Positions 35,331 through 44,290 of a DNA stretch of 64,000 bases are shown here, piece after piece (within the stretch, counting starts at the first letter, position 1; every line of letters starts with the position of its first letter). The notes below the pieces were generated by a model. The model did not search any database. It was not told the DNA's origin and saw only the letters and a list, made by a program, of their open reading frames with translations. The stretch lies in contig NZ_LQZQ01000002.1 of assembly GCF_001593005.1 (NCBI RefSeq), positions 434,001 through 498,000 on the forward strand, written 5' to 3'. The translations under genes and the position numbers were made by a program. Source of the stretch: Roseivirga ehrenbergii (GTDB lineage: Bacteria; Bacteroidota; Bacteroidia; Cytophagales; Cyclobacteriaceae).

Positions 35331-36767
35331 ATGAGTGCCTTATTGCATATTGCTAAAAAGGAAATCAGAATAGCCTTCCGTGAGCGACTGATCGTTTTTC
35401 TGGGTATAATCATTATGGTGCTGCTTGGTATTTCACTTTTTGCTGGTTTTGTATCTTACGAGCAACAAAAAGAGATAATAACGAAAACGGAAAATGATAA
35501 ACGTCAGGAGTGGCTCAATCAAGGTGATAAGCATCCGCATATAGCTGCCCACTATGGCACCTTTGCATTCAAACCTAAAACAGTACTAAGCCTATTCGAT
35601 TTTGGGCTAGATGCTTATACTGGTACATCTGTTTATTTGGAAGCACACAATCAGCATGAGTTTATGTTCAGACCTGCACAAGATCATAGTAGCATGATCA
35701 GGTTTGGTGAGTTAAGCTCTTCCTTGGTACTACAGGTTTTACTTCCATTGCTAATTATCTTTCTTTCTTTTTCTTCTTATACCAAAGAAAAAGAAAGCGG
35801 AACACTCAAGTTATTAATGAGTCAAGGGGTATCGGCTAATGCTATTACTTGGGGAAAAATCTTGGCCTATTGCATCATTCTTTTAATTATGTTGATGCCA
35901 TTTTTTGTAGGCCTAATTTTAATTGCCAATGCTACAGCTAACAACGATTCCCTGCCCGATGTAGCTAGTAGAACAGCCCTTCTTATTACCATTTATGCTA
36001 TTTATTTATTCCTGGTAATCACTATTGCAGTATGGATTTCAATGAAATCTCTGACGGGTAGGAATGCACTTTTAACACTACTTACCTTTTGGACTTTCTT
36101 TGTTATTCTGATGCCAAAAACAGTGGCCAACTTGAGCGAGAGTTTTTATCCATTGCCTTCCATGAGAGAGTTCAAGGCAGGAATTGAAGAAAGTAAACTG
36201 AATGGGTTAGATGGACAAACCCCGCGTTCTGTTCGCATGGCAGAATTAGAAACAGAGTATTTAGAAAAGTATAAGGTGGACTCACTGAGTCAATTGCCTT
36301 TCAATTTTGAGGGAGTAAGCATGCAAGCGGGCGAAGATTATGGGAATATGGTTTATGACCATCATTATGAAGGAATTCGGGCTATTTTCAGCAAGCAGAA
36401 TAGATTAGGAAGCATTGCTAGCATTTTCAACCCTTTCATTGCTACTCAACACCTTTCAATGTCTTTGAGTGGAACGGATTTACACACTTTCAACCATTTT
36501 GAGAACGAGGTGGAAGAGTATAGACGAATGCTTGTAAGACGAATGAATAATGATATGGCTGAAAACTCAAAGTATGGTGAGTTTTATGAGTACGCAGCAG
36601 GGGAAGAATTGTGGGAAGAGATTGACGGGTTTTATTATACGGCACCTACATTTTTTTTTGCCTTAAGGCCGTATTACTTAGAACTTTTGTCACTGTTGGC
36701 TTGGGTGGTTTTTACCATATTCTTATTGAAGAGAAGTAATAAAAAACTAAAACCAATACATGGATAA
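35331..36767 (+). CDS. ABC permease, DUF3526 family, copy 1 first subunit
   Basis: 478 residues. Transmembrane helix at 20-45 (LIVFLGIIIMVLLGISLF), then a large external domain with the family block HPHIAAHYGTFAFKPKTVLSLFDFG-DAYTG and SVYLEAHNQHEF, then several further helices (VLQVLLPLLIIFLSFSSYTKEKESGTLKLL and so on). The KEKESGTLKLL loop is the ATPase-contact motif of ABC-2 permeases. DUF3526 permeases are related to NosY. The conserved His residues in the external block suggest metal or ligand contact. The 3' end overlaps the next permease by 8 bp. Confidence 0.9.
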   Translation: MSALLHIAKKEIRIAFRERLIVFLGIIIMVLLGISLFAGFVSYEQQKEIITKTENDKRQEWLNQGDKHPHIAAHYGTFAFKPKTVLSLFDFGLDAYTGTSVYLEAHNQHEFMFRPAQDHSSMIRFGELSSSLVLQVLLPLLIIFLSFSSYTKEKESGTLKLLMSQGVSANAITWGKILAYCIILLIMLMPFFVGLILIANATANNDSLPDVASRTALLITIYAIYLFLVITIAVWISMKSLTGRNALLTLLTFWTFFVILMPKTVANLSESFYPLPSMREFKAGIEESKLNGLDGQTPRSVRMAELETEYLEKYKVDSLSQLPFNFEGVSMQAGEDYGNMVYDHHYEGIRAIFSKQNRLGSIASIFNPFIATQHLSMSLSGTDLHTFNHFENEVEEYRRMLVRRMNNDMAENSKYGEFYEYAAGEELWEEIDGFYYTAPTFFFALRPYYLELLSLLAWVVFTIFLLKRSNKKLKPIHG

Positions 36768-38205
36768 CAGGGTGAAAACACTTATTCGTTACGAATGGAA
36801 GTCGTTTATACGCAACAAATTTCAGCTTTTGCTTTTGTGTATCACATTCGGTTTTGGAATTTATGGGATTTACTATGGTAATGCTGAAATCGAAGCCCAG
36901 CGAGAGACCATAAGAATAGTTACAGCTTTAGAAGAAAGCGAATTTGCTCAGTACAGGGCCAGCTTTGACAATACAAACTCCTCACCTGACCTAGAACAGA
37001 TTCATGACATCGCTGCCCAACCTTCCTTTGCCTGGTTTAGGCATGGTTACCATGCCATTATTCACCCTCATGATTACGCCTCTTTGGCTATAGGCCAAAG
37101 AGATTTGTTTCGATACTACTATAGACTTACAGGTATGAGTCTACATTATCAGTTATTTGAAAATGAATTGGCTAACCCTGTGAACTTGATGGCGGGCAAT
37201 TTCGACCTTTCTTTTGTAATTATCTACCTGTTTCCACTCATAATCATAGCCTTTTGTTATGGGTTATTTTCTTCTGAAAAGGAGAACGGAACTTTGCCAT
37301 TGTTGCAAATACAGACTATGAGCATTCAAAAAATTACTTTGATCAGATTAGGCTTCTATTTTGTAATTATTACGGGCTTGGCCCTGCTTATTTCGTTTTT
37401 AGGCCTTCTCTATTCGGGGAACGTACTAGCACAAGGCAATTTGTTAGCCGCCTTGGTATGGCTCCTTGCTGTACTTGTCTATTGCTCTTTTTGGTTTGGG
37501 CTATTATTCCTGATTATTGGCCTTAGAAAAAACTCTGCCTTTAATGCCATTAGCGCGGCAGGCTGTTGGATTTTTCTACTTATCATTATTCCTTCGGTAC
37601 TCAATGTTTTGGTGACTGTAAAATACCCTTTGAATAGCTCCACACTTGCTGGACTTACTAGAAGAACGGGTCTTGAAAATGAAAATGATCAAGAAGAAAG
37701 TAGAGAGGTGATTAGAGAGTTTTTAGCTTATCGCCCCGATTTGGAGGGCACGGATAGTCTGATACAGAACAACTTGATGCCGAAAGCTTATGCTGCTTAT
37801 ACTACACTTAAAGGCATGGAGAGTCAGAAAGTTGTAGATGATTATAACGAACAGGTTGAAAGAAGAAGTAAGTGGACTTCGAAGTTTCATTGGCTTAGTC
37901 CATCTGTAAGTTTACAAGAGGTTTTCTCTCAGACTACCGAAACGGACTTAGCTACGTTAGTGCGTTTTCAAAATGCTTTAAGTGATTTTCATGGGGAAAT
38001 AACGGACTTCTACTTTACGAGACTGTTCTGGGATAAACCAATATTGGAGAAAGATTATGACAATTTACCCCAGTTCTCTATGCCTCAAACTGCCGACAAA
38101 TGGAGGCCAATATTAACTTCGTTGGCAGGAGTTTCACTCTATACAATTTGCTTGTTTTCCGTAGGGCTAATTCAAATGCGTAGAAGAATAGAAGGGGTTA
38201 AATAG
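36760..38205 (+). CDS. ABC permease, DUF3526 family, copy 1 second subunit
   Basis: 481 residues. N-terminal helix NKFQLLLLCITFGFGIYGIYYG, an external domain with HAIIHPHDYASLAIGQRDLFRYYYRL and LANPVNLMAGNFDLSFVIIYLFPLIIIAFCYG, and a SSEKENGTLPLLQIQTM loop that resembles the ABC-2 ATPase contact. A longer C-terminal external segment precedes the last helix (LAGVSLYTICLFSVGLI). It starts 8 bp inside the first permease, and with it probably forms a heterodimer served by the ATPase at 34625-35326. Its paralog is 40420-41820. Confidence 0.9.
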   Translation: MDNRVKTLIRYEWKSFIRNKFQLLLLCITFGFGIYGIYYGNAEIEAQRETIRIVTALEESEFAQYRASFDNTNSSPDLEQIHDIAAQPSFAWFRHGYHAIIHPHDYASLAIGQRDLFRYYYRLTGMSLHYQLFENELANPVNLMAGNFDLSFVIIYLFPLIIIAFCYGLFSSEKENGTLPLLQIQTMSIQKITLIRLGFYFVIITGLALLISFLGLLYSGNVLAQGNLLAALVWLLAVLVYCSFWFGLLFLIIGLRKNSAFNAISAAGCWIFLLIIIPSVLNVLVTVKYPLNSSTLAGLTRRTGLENENDQEESREVIREFLAYRPDLEGTDSLIQNNLMPKAYAAYTTLKGMESQKVVDDYNEQVERRSKWTSKFHWLSPSVSLQEVFSQTTETDLATLVRFQNALSDFHGEITDFYFTRLFWDKPILEKDYDNLPQFSMPQTADKWRPILTSLAGVSLYTICLFSVGLIQMRRRIEGVK

Positions 38206-38223
38206 TGTACCTTTTATATGGAG

Positions 38224-38313
38224 ATTCAGCCACTCTTCAACTTGAGCACATCTATTTATGCAACACTGTTGCATAAATGAATTAAATCATCATATTTGCA
38301 TCATTGTTGCAAA
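38224..38313. repeat. Paralogous promoter segment, copy 2
   Basis: It aligns without gaps to 30921-31010 and starts with the same 17 bases. It places operators 6 and 7 at the offsets held by operators 4 and 5. Confidence 0.85.
38254..38278. promoter_or_regulatory. Putative Fur-family operator 6 (strong, 25-bp perfect palindrome)
   Basis: Left arm ATTTATGCAAC, spacer ACT, and a right arm that is the exact complement. It lies 47 bp before the second ABC ATPase start and 38 bp before operator 7, centre to centre. Confidence 0.8.
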
Positions 38314-38314
38314 T
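38294..38314. promoter_or_regulatory. Putative Fur-family operator 7 (weak)
   Basis: ATTTGCATC-ATT-GTTGCAAAT: one mismatch, the same GCATC as in operator 5. It ends 11 bp before the ATPase start. Confidence 0.75.
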
Positions 38315-38324
38315 GGAATAAGAT

Positions 38325-39026
38325 ATGCTACACGCTGTTAACCTTACTAAAAAATATCAGGAGAGTTTAGCGCTTGATAACCTGAACCTGTCCATTGAAC
38401 CTGGAGACATTTATTGTCTTCTAGGTGCCAATGGCGCAGGAAAGTCTACTACTATTAACCTCTTTCTTAATTTCATTGCTCCAACCAGCGGCAAGGCGAT
38501 TATCAATCAGATTGAGGTATCAAAGGATCCACAAGCAATCAAGAAACTAATTGCCTATATCCCGGAAAACTTGGTTTTATATAATGAACTCAGCGGTTTA
38601 GAAAACCTTGAGTACTTCGTTGGTCTGGCGGGTATGAAGTATCATGAAGATGAAATGGTAAATTTTCTTCAAGAAGCAGGATTGCAAGATGAAGCTTTCA
38701 AGAAAAGAGTAAAAACCTATTCTAAAGGAATGAGGCAAAAGATTGGAGTAGCAATGGCCATAGCCAAAAAGGCCAGAGTGCTATTGTTAGATGAACCGAC
38801 TTCGGGTCTGGACCCAAAAGCGAGCAATGAGTTCTCGGAATTGTTGCTTCGTTTAAGCCAACAAAACGTGGCCACGTTAATGGCTACTCACGATTTATTT
38901 AGGGCTAAAGAAACAGGTACAGACATTGGAATAATGAAGTCAGGCAAATTGGTTGAACAACTTTCTACAGAACAAATCAACCATAGCGATTTAGAAAAGC
39001 TTTATCTCAACCACATGAACAGTTGA
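38325..39026 (+). CDS. ABC-2-type ATPase, copy 2 (NosF/NatA-like)
   Basis: 233 residues, the same length as copy 1, with Walker A GANGAGKST, signature SKGMRQKIG, Walker B VLLLDEPTSGLDP and switch His LMATHDLF. The ETGTDIGIMKSGKLVEQL ending matches copy 1 nearly word for word. It starts the second module, with its own operator pair directly upstream, and is 3 bp from the permease that follows. The duplication of a whole module with its promoter points to a tandem duplication and divergence. Confidence 0.95.
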   Translation: MLHAVNLTKKYQESLALDNLNLSIEPGDIYCLLGANGAGKSTTINLFLNFIAPTSGKAIINQIEVSKDPQAIKKLIAYIPENLVLYNELSGLENLEYFVGLAGMKYHEDEMVNFLQEAGLQDEAFKKRVKTYSKGMRQKIGVAMAIAKKARVLLLDEPTSGLDPKASNEFSELLLRLSQQNVATLMATHDLFRAKETGTDIGIMKSGKLVEQLSTEQINHSDLEKLYLNHMNS

Positions 39027-39029
39027 TCT

Positions 39030-40418
39030 ATGATTTTCCATGTAGCCAAAAAAGAGATTAAAGAGACATTCCGTTCGGGTCAGTTTAAATGGATGTTCGG
39101 TATTGTGGCAATCCTTAGCTTAGTGGCCGTTTTTATTAGCCATAAGCACTGGCAAGAGAAAAATCTTCAGCGTGAACAGGCGCAAGAACATGCTAGGGAG
39201 TTATGGTTGGCACAAGGCGCTACCAATCCGCATAATGCCGCTCATTATGGTACTTATGCCTTTAAGCCCCAGTTCCCTCTTTCACTAATTGATCCAGGAG
39301 TAGAAAAATATACTGGAATTTCGATTTTCTTAGAAGCACATAGCAGAAATGAAGCAGACAATGTAGCCGCTGCGGACCAAACTGGCCTTTCTCGTTTTGG
39401 AGATTTGACACCTGATTTTATACTGCTGTTTATCGTTCCTTTAATGATTATTGCCTTGGGCCATCATTCGATAACAAGAGAGAAGGAACAAGGTACTATT
39501 AGAATTATTAAGACCCAGGGAATTAGCAATGGACAGTTAGTTTGGGGCAAATGGTTTGGGAACTACATTCCTATTGCGCTGCTAACCACCTTTCTATTTA
39601 TTCTAGCCGCTGTATTTATTCAAGATTTTAATTGGAAATTTTTGGCAACTATGTGGCTAGTTTATCTAGTCTATTTTGCCATAATTAACGCTATTACCCT
39701 TGTAGTCTCCTCATTGACAAGTAACTCGGGTATTTCATTGGTTATGTTGCTAACCATTTGGATTGTAAGCTGTCTGGCGGTCCCAAAGATCGCCAGCAGT
39801 TATACCAATGAAAAGTATCCTTACCCCACCCGGCAAGAGTTTGAGTCTGCGGTAGCAGAAGATAAAAAGCAAGGCATAGACGGACATGACCCATGGAGTG
39901 AGGCTTCAAAGAAATTGGAACAGGAAACCCTAAAGACTTATCAGGTAAATAGGCTGGAAGATTTGCCCTTTAACTTTGATGCTTTTAGAATGCAAAAAGG
40001 AGAAGAACACGATGCTGAAATTTATTTCAAGCACAACGAAAAACTAAGAGAGGTTTACCAAGCACAATCAAAAGTTTATAAGAATCTGGCATTCCTGTCT
40101 CCTTTCTTACCTACCCGATTTATGTCCATGTCGCTGGCCAATACAGATTATGCTACACACTGGAATTTTGCAGATTTGGCCGAAAAACACCGAGTAGAAA
40201 TGCAACGCATTCTGAACGACAACTTTGCCGAAAACTCTAAGCTAGGAGAATGGAACTATAGGGCGGATGCTTCATTATTATCGGAAGTTCCTGACTTTCA
40301 ATTCGATGCTCCTAAATTCAATGAAGTAATGAGTAGTAACCAAAGCAACCTGCTTATTCTCACGGTTTGGCTACTCTTCTCCTTTGGTCTTTTGTTTTTC
40401 GTTTCAACCCGTATTTAA
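39030..40418 (+). CDS. ABC permease, DUF3526 family, copy 2 first subunit
   Basis: 462 residues. It has the same block as copy 1 (NPHNAAHYGTYAFKPQFPLSLIDPG-EKYTG and IFLEAHSRNEA), the ATPase-contact loop TREKEQGTIRIIKTQGI, and a central external domain that ends near residue 380 with WNFADLAEKHRVEM. The protein is 16 residues shorter than its paralog at 35331-36767. The external loops differ most, which suggests different substrates. Confidence 0.9.
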   Translation: MIFHVAKKEIKETFRSGQFKWMFGIVAILSLVAVFISHKHWQEKNLQREQAQEHARELWLAQGATNPHNAAHYGTYAFKPQFPLSLIDPGVEKYTGISIFLEAHSRNEADNVAAADQTGLSRFGDLTPDFILLFIVPLMIIALGHHSITREKEQGTIRIIKTQGISNGQLVWGKWFGNYIPIALLTTFLFILAAVFIQDFNWKFLATMWLVYLVYFAIINAITLVVSSLTSNSGISLVMLLTIWIVSCLAVPKIASSYTNEKYPYPTRQEFESAVAEDKKQGIDGHDPWSEASKKLEQETLKTYQVNRLEDLPFNFDAFRMQKGEEHDAEIYFKHNEKLREVYQAQSKVYKNLAFLSPFLPTRFMSMSLANTDYATHWNFADLAEKHRVEMQRILNDNFAENSKLGEWNYRADASLLSEVPDFQFDAPKFNEVMSSNQSNLLILTVWLLFSFGLLFFVSTRI

Positions 40419-40419
40419 A

Positions 40420-41820
40420 ATGCTTTCTCTCAATATTCTTCACGAAACAAGGCTACTCAGTCGTAATTATTGGTTTATTTCGTTGTCTATGATGCTGTTA
40501 GCGCTCTGTTTATATGCAGGCCATAATGGTATGAAACACTTTGAAAGAAGACAGCTAGATTTACAAGCAGCCATTGAGAATCAAGTTGCTAAAGAACAAG
40601 TAGTTCAAGAAGTGGCTCTCGCTTTGAGTAAAGGAGAAGAACACCCTAGTTCTTTTAGGCTTTCTCCAACCAACGTGGCAATAGCTACTGGCCGACTGGC
40701 CACTATGCCAGCTACTGAAATGAGTAAGTTGGGCATTGGCCAAAGCGACCTCTACGCTCATCAATTAAAAATAACATCCAGAGAAGATTTGGCCACCATG
40801 AGTTTCAATGAGCTCACCAATCCGGTGCAATTACTCTTTGGTAACTTCGATCTGGTCTTTGTTATTACCTACCTAGTTCCGCTTATAATTATTGCATTTT
40901 CATATAATTTGCGATCACAAGAACTCGAGTCGGGCCGGCTCAAATTGTTAGCTTCAAGCCCAATACGCACCAATTTATGGCTGTTGCAGCGGTTTATTAT
41001 CAGGTGTTGTTCATTAACAGCAATTCTAACGGTAGCACTTATTGTCACAGCGTTATGGATAGGAGTTGCGTTAAGTAGCCAATTGTTGGTTTTCTTTCTT
41101 ATTACTTATGCTTATCTGGCTTTTTGGTTTGCAATTTCCTATTTGGTTAATATTCTAGGTTCATCTTCTGCTAGAAACTCTATTTCATTGCTTTCATTTT
41201 GGATTGTGATAGTTTTAATCCTTCCGGCAGTTATAAACCAGGCAGCAAATAGTATATACCCTACACCTTCAAGGGTTTCGCTGCTAAATGAAATAAGGGA
41301 AACCAAAAAGGAGTTGAGTGAAGCACAAGATCAAGTGCTAGATGAATATTTAAGAAACCATCCTGAATTGATTAGAAATGAAGGTGAAAATGCCTTCGGA
41401 TACTGGCAGGGCTACTTTGCCAGTCAGGAAATTATGGAGAAGACCCTTGCTCCTCTGGTTGATGCATACGATCAGCAATTGGAGAAGCAACAAAAATGGA
41501 TAGATGCATGGCGCTATTTAAGCCCAGCTGTTCTATTCCAAGATGGAGCTACACAATTGGCTGGCACTTCTTCTAAAAATTACAATGAGTTTAAAGGTTA
41601 TGTAAAATCATTCAGTTTAAACTGGAGGGCACATTTCATGCCCTTTGTTTTTGACAACAAAATGCTCGATCTCGATGATCTCGATAATATTCCAGAGTTT
41701 GAATACCGCTCTTCGATTGGAGCTTCTGGTATATGGATCAATATATCTGTATTACTCATTTTATCTGTGTTAATGGCCTTGAGAGGGCTTGGGTTGGAAG
41801 GAAAGCGACAACTTTTGTAA
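40420..41820 (+). CDS. ABC permease, DUF3526 family, copy 2 second subunit
   Basis: 466 residues from the ATG at 40420, one base after the previous stop; an in-frame ATG at 40384 lies inside the preceding gene and is unlikely. It mirrors the permease at 36760-38205: LATMSFNELTNPVQLLFGNFDLVFVITYLVPLIIIAFSYN corresponds to the LANPVNLMAGNFDLSFVIIYLFPLIIIAFCYG stretch of the paralog. It contains about six helices and a long external loop. Together with the gene at 39030 it should form the membrane part of the second ABC system. Confidence 0.9.
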   Translation: MLSLNILHETRLLSRNYWFISLSMMLLALCLYAGHNGMKHFERRQLDLQAAIENQVAKEQVVQEVALALSKGEEHPSSFRLSPTNVAIATGRLATMPATEMSKLGIGQSDLYAHQLKITSREDLATMSFNELTNPVQLLFGNFDLVFVITYLVPLIIIAFSYNLRSQELESGRLKLLASSPIRTNLWLLQRFIIRCCSLTAILTVALIVTALWIGVALSSQLLVFFLITYAYLAFWFAISYLVNILGSSSARNSISLLSFWIVIVLILPAVINQAANSIYPTPSRVSLLNEIRETKKELSEAQDQVLDEYLRNHPELIRNEGENAFGYWQGYFASQEIMEKTLAPLVDAYDQQLEKQQKWIDAWRYLSPAVLFQDGATQLAGTSSKNYNEFKGYVKSFSLNWRAHFMPFVFDNKMLDLDDLDNIPEFEYRSSIGASGIWINISVLLILSVLMALRGLGLEGKRQLL

Positions 41821-41830
41821 ATGGGCTAAG

Positions 41831-44038
41831 ATGAAAAAGGTTCTACAATTACTCTTTATTTTAACTTGTTTTCAAACTTTGAAAGGTCAAGAAACGGGGG
41901 GAAACTTTCCCCCACCTGAAATAAGAAAAGAAGTTAGAGCTGTAAGGAGTACTGGCATAATAAAGATAGATGGCAAGCTAGAAGAAGCCGACTGGCAACG
42001 GGCTATTCCTGTTACTGATTTCTTCAGAATGGAACCTCGTCAAGGTGGCGACTATCAGTACAAGACAGAAGTTCGCTTACTTTTTGATGATAAGAACTTA
42101 TATGTAGGTGCGTTTTGTGCTGATAGTTTAGGAAGGAAAGGAATCCGTGTTCAAGATCTCAGGCGCGATTTCAATTGGGGCGAAAATGATGCTTTTGGAA
42201 TACAGTTAGATCCTCAAAACTTGAAACAGTATGCTGTTGCTTTTCAAACTACACCCTATGGCAACCAAAGAGACTTACAGAACTTCAATGATCAAAGTAC
42301 CGACAACGACTGGAATGCCCTTTGGAATGTAAGAACTTCTCAAACCAAAGAGGGCTACTATATAGAATTTGCCATTCCTTTTAAATCACTTCGTTATGAT
42401 TTGTCTTCAGAAGACGAAGAAACTGCTTGGGGGGTCACTTTTACAAGGCTGGCCAGAAGAGACTATGAACAAACCGTTTTTCCTGCCATTCCGCAATCTT
42501 TTAGCCCTTATCGAATGACTTATGCGGCTCAGTTAAAAGGACTGGAGTTGCCAGAACCAAGTGCTAATGTACGAGTTGAGCCATATGCCTTGTTTCAGTA
42601 TGAAAGTCAAAAGGAGGGTGGAGTTTCTACTTCTACAAATGAATTTAAAGTAGGAGGTGACGCAAAGTGGGCTGTGAACCCAAATACTGTGGTTGACCTT
42701 ACCTTCAATACAGATTTTGCTCAAGCTGATGTAGATAGAGCAGTTAACAACCTCGAACGGTTTAATATTTTCTTTCCAGAACGAAGACAGTTCTTTCTTG
42801 AAAATTCTGGCATTTGGTCTGGTAGCGATCAATCTTCAATTCGACCATTTTTCAGTAGAAAAGTAGGTTTGGCTGGAAACTTCAATGCCCAACCCGCCCC
42901 GATAGATATCGGAGCACGATATACCCAGAGGGATGAAAATCAGACACTGGCTGGCATGTATATCCATCAGGCCGAAACCAACATTTCACAGGCGGGTAAT
43001 TTTGGTGTTTTTAGGTATTCCAGAAATTATGGAAAAGAGAATAATGTAGGATTTATGCTCACCCATCGTTTGGATGAAACCTCAGAGTCTTTAAATGCCG
43101 ATAGCCAAAACAACTCTACTTTCACTGTGGATGGCCTTATTCGTCCTTCTGATATGTGGACGGTCAATTACCTCGCCTCATTCTCTGCTAATTATGAGCA
43201 GAATGATATAGGTTTTGCGGGGCGTGTTTTTGCTGGAAGACAATCCAATAAAGCGTATTTTGGTTGGGTGACAGAGTATATCGATCAGTCCTATAACCCA
43301 GCGATGGGTTTTATTAGCCAGAGTGATGTTATGAAACACAATCCCGGTGGGTATTTTATCGTTCGGCCAGAAAAGTTGAAATGGATTAGGAGATGGGACC
43401 CCGGTGTATTTGTAAACTACTATCACGATGCTAGCAATCCAGGCAATTTTCAGCAAGCGAGCCTCTATTTTTTTCCGGTTTATGTATTTTTTACGGATGG
43501 CAGCTTTATAGAATATGCCGTTACACCAACTTGGCAGAACATTAACTTTAACTTTGCTCCTCTGGGTGTTGATATTTCGCAGGATGATTACTTCTATGTT
43601 CGAAACGACATTAACTTCAACACCGACAGGTCTAAGAAATGGTCTTTGAGCGGAAGTTATGAGTGGGGTGACTTTTATAACGGGAAACAGCAAAAGGTTG
43701 TCGGTGGAGGAAGGTTAGCACCGTCACCTCATTTTGCGCTGAATTTTGATTACGAATATATCAGACTCCAAAACTTGGGGACGCTTCGACAAGATTTAGA
43801 AACACATTTAACCACGCTTGGTGGTAGGGTAGCCGTGAACCCGAGAATTCAGCTTTCATCTTTTTATCAATACAATACATTCGATGATCAAGGCCGCTGG
43901 AATGTACGTTTCAGCTGGGAATACCAACCGCTATCATTCCTTTATCTTGTCTTTAATAGTAATTCTATAGATACTACGGAAAGAGACTTTCAACAGCAGC
44001 AAACCATTGCTAAGATTACCTTTTTGAAGCAGTTTTAG
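41831..44038 (+). CDS. DUF5916 outer-membrane protein with CBM9-like N-terminal domain
   Basis: 735 residues from the ATG at 41831 (MKKVLQLLFILTCFQTLKG signal peptide); a 14-residue longer start at 41789 would overlap the permease. Residues about 50-250 form a carbohydrate-binding-module-9-like domain (IKIDGKLEEADWQRAIPVTDF and the WNALWNVRTSQTKEGYYIEFAIPFKSLRY stretch). The rest is a DUF5916 beta-barrel (ADVDRAVNNLERFNIFFPERRQFFLENSGIW). DUF5916 proteins are common in Bacteroidota and have no firm role. It is the last gene of the second ABC module. Confidence 0.88.
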   Translation: MKKVLQLLFILTCFQTLKGQETGGNFPPPEIRKEVRAVRSTGIIKIDGKLEEADWQRAIPVTDFFRMEPRQGGDYQYKTEVRLLFDDKNLYVGAFCADSLGRKGIRVQDLRRDFNWGENDAFGIQLDPQNLKQYAVAFQTTPYGNQRDLQNFNDQSTDNDWNALWNVRTSQTKEGYYIEFAIPFKSLRYDLSSEDEETAWGVTFTRLARRDYEQTVFPAIPQSFSPYRMTYAAQLKGLELPEPSANVRVEPYALFQYESQKEGGVSTSTNEFKVGGDAKWAVNPNTVVDLTFNTDFAQADVDRAVNNLERFNIFFPERRQFFLENSGIWSGSDQSSIRPFFSRKVGLAGNFNAQPAPIDIGARYTQRDENQTLAGMYIHQAETNISQAGNFGVFRYSRNYGKENNVGFMLTHRLDETSESLNADSQNNSTFTVDGLIRPSDMWTVNYLASFSANYEQNDIGFAGRVFAGRQSNKAYFGWVTEYIDQSYNPAMGFISQSDVMKHNPGGYFIVRPEKLKWIRRWDPGVFVNYYHDASNPGNFQQASLYFFPVYVFFTDGSFIEYAVTPTWQNINFNFAPLGVDISQDDYFYVRNDINFNTDRSKKWSLSGSYEWGDFYNGKQQKVVGGGRLAPSPHFALNFDYEYIRLQNLGTLRQDLETHLTTLGGRVAVNPRIQLSSFYQYNTFDDQGRWNVRFSWEYQPLSFLYLVFNSNSIDTTERDFQQQQTIAKITFLKQF

Positions 44039-44126
44039 AGAGTCTCTTACGCTGATTATCCATCCATTGATATCTAGATTCGATCACTCTGTCCTCGTCT
44101 TAGGAAAGGGAAAAATCGGCTTTTTG

Positions 44127-44216
44127 TACTAGGGGCGGCCTCCGAAGCTTCGAAGTGAACCCGCACGACCAGATGCACACAAGATTTTTAAGTCTTGCGT
44201 GTATATAAGTTCTATT
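44127..44216 (-). pseudogene. Decayed tRNA-Leu copy
   Basis: Positions 44157-44200 match the tRNA-Leu at 44291-44374 almost base for base: the T-arm to anticodon region GAACCCGCACGACCAGATG, then an anticodon-loop copy with one extra T. The acceptor, D-arm and T-arm entry are degraded, and an extra self-complementary CGAAGCTTCG stretch interrupts the 5' part. It cannot fold as a functional tRNA. Confidence 0.75.
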
Positions 44217-44260
44217 ACTTGGATGGAAAATCAGTTTGGGTAATGGGTTGGATAAAATAC

Positions 44261-44289
44261 AAAAAGCCTCAGATTGCTCCGAGGCTTTT
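44261..44289 (-). terminator. Intrinsic terminator of tRNA-Leu
   Basis: On the minus strand, AAAAGCCTC and GAGGCTTTTT arms around a short loop are followed by a U-run. It starts 1-2 bp after the tRNA-Leu 3' end. Confidence 0.8.
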
Positions 44290-44290
44290 G

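Noticed and set aside
37290-37320. Half-site GTTGCAAAT inside the second permease gene
   Set aside because: One arm only, in coding sequence, and no partner arm at the correct spacing; not counted among the operators.
43178-43693. 171-residue minus-strand frame inside the DUF5916 gene
   Set aside because: It lies fully inside a strongly supported gene on the other strand and has no recognisable features.
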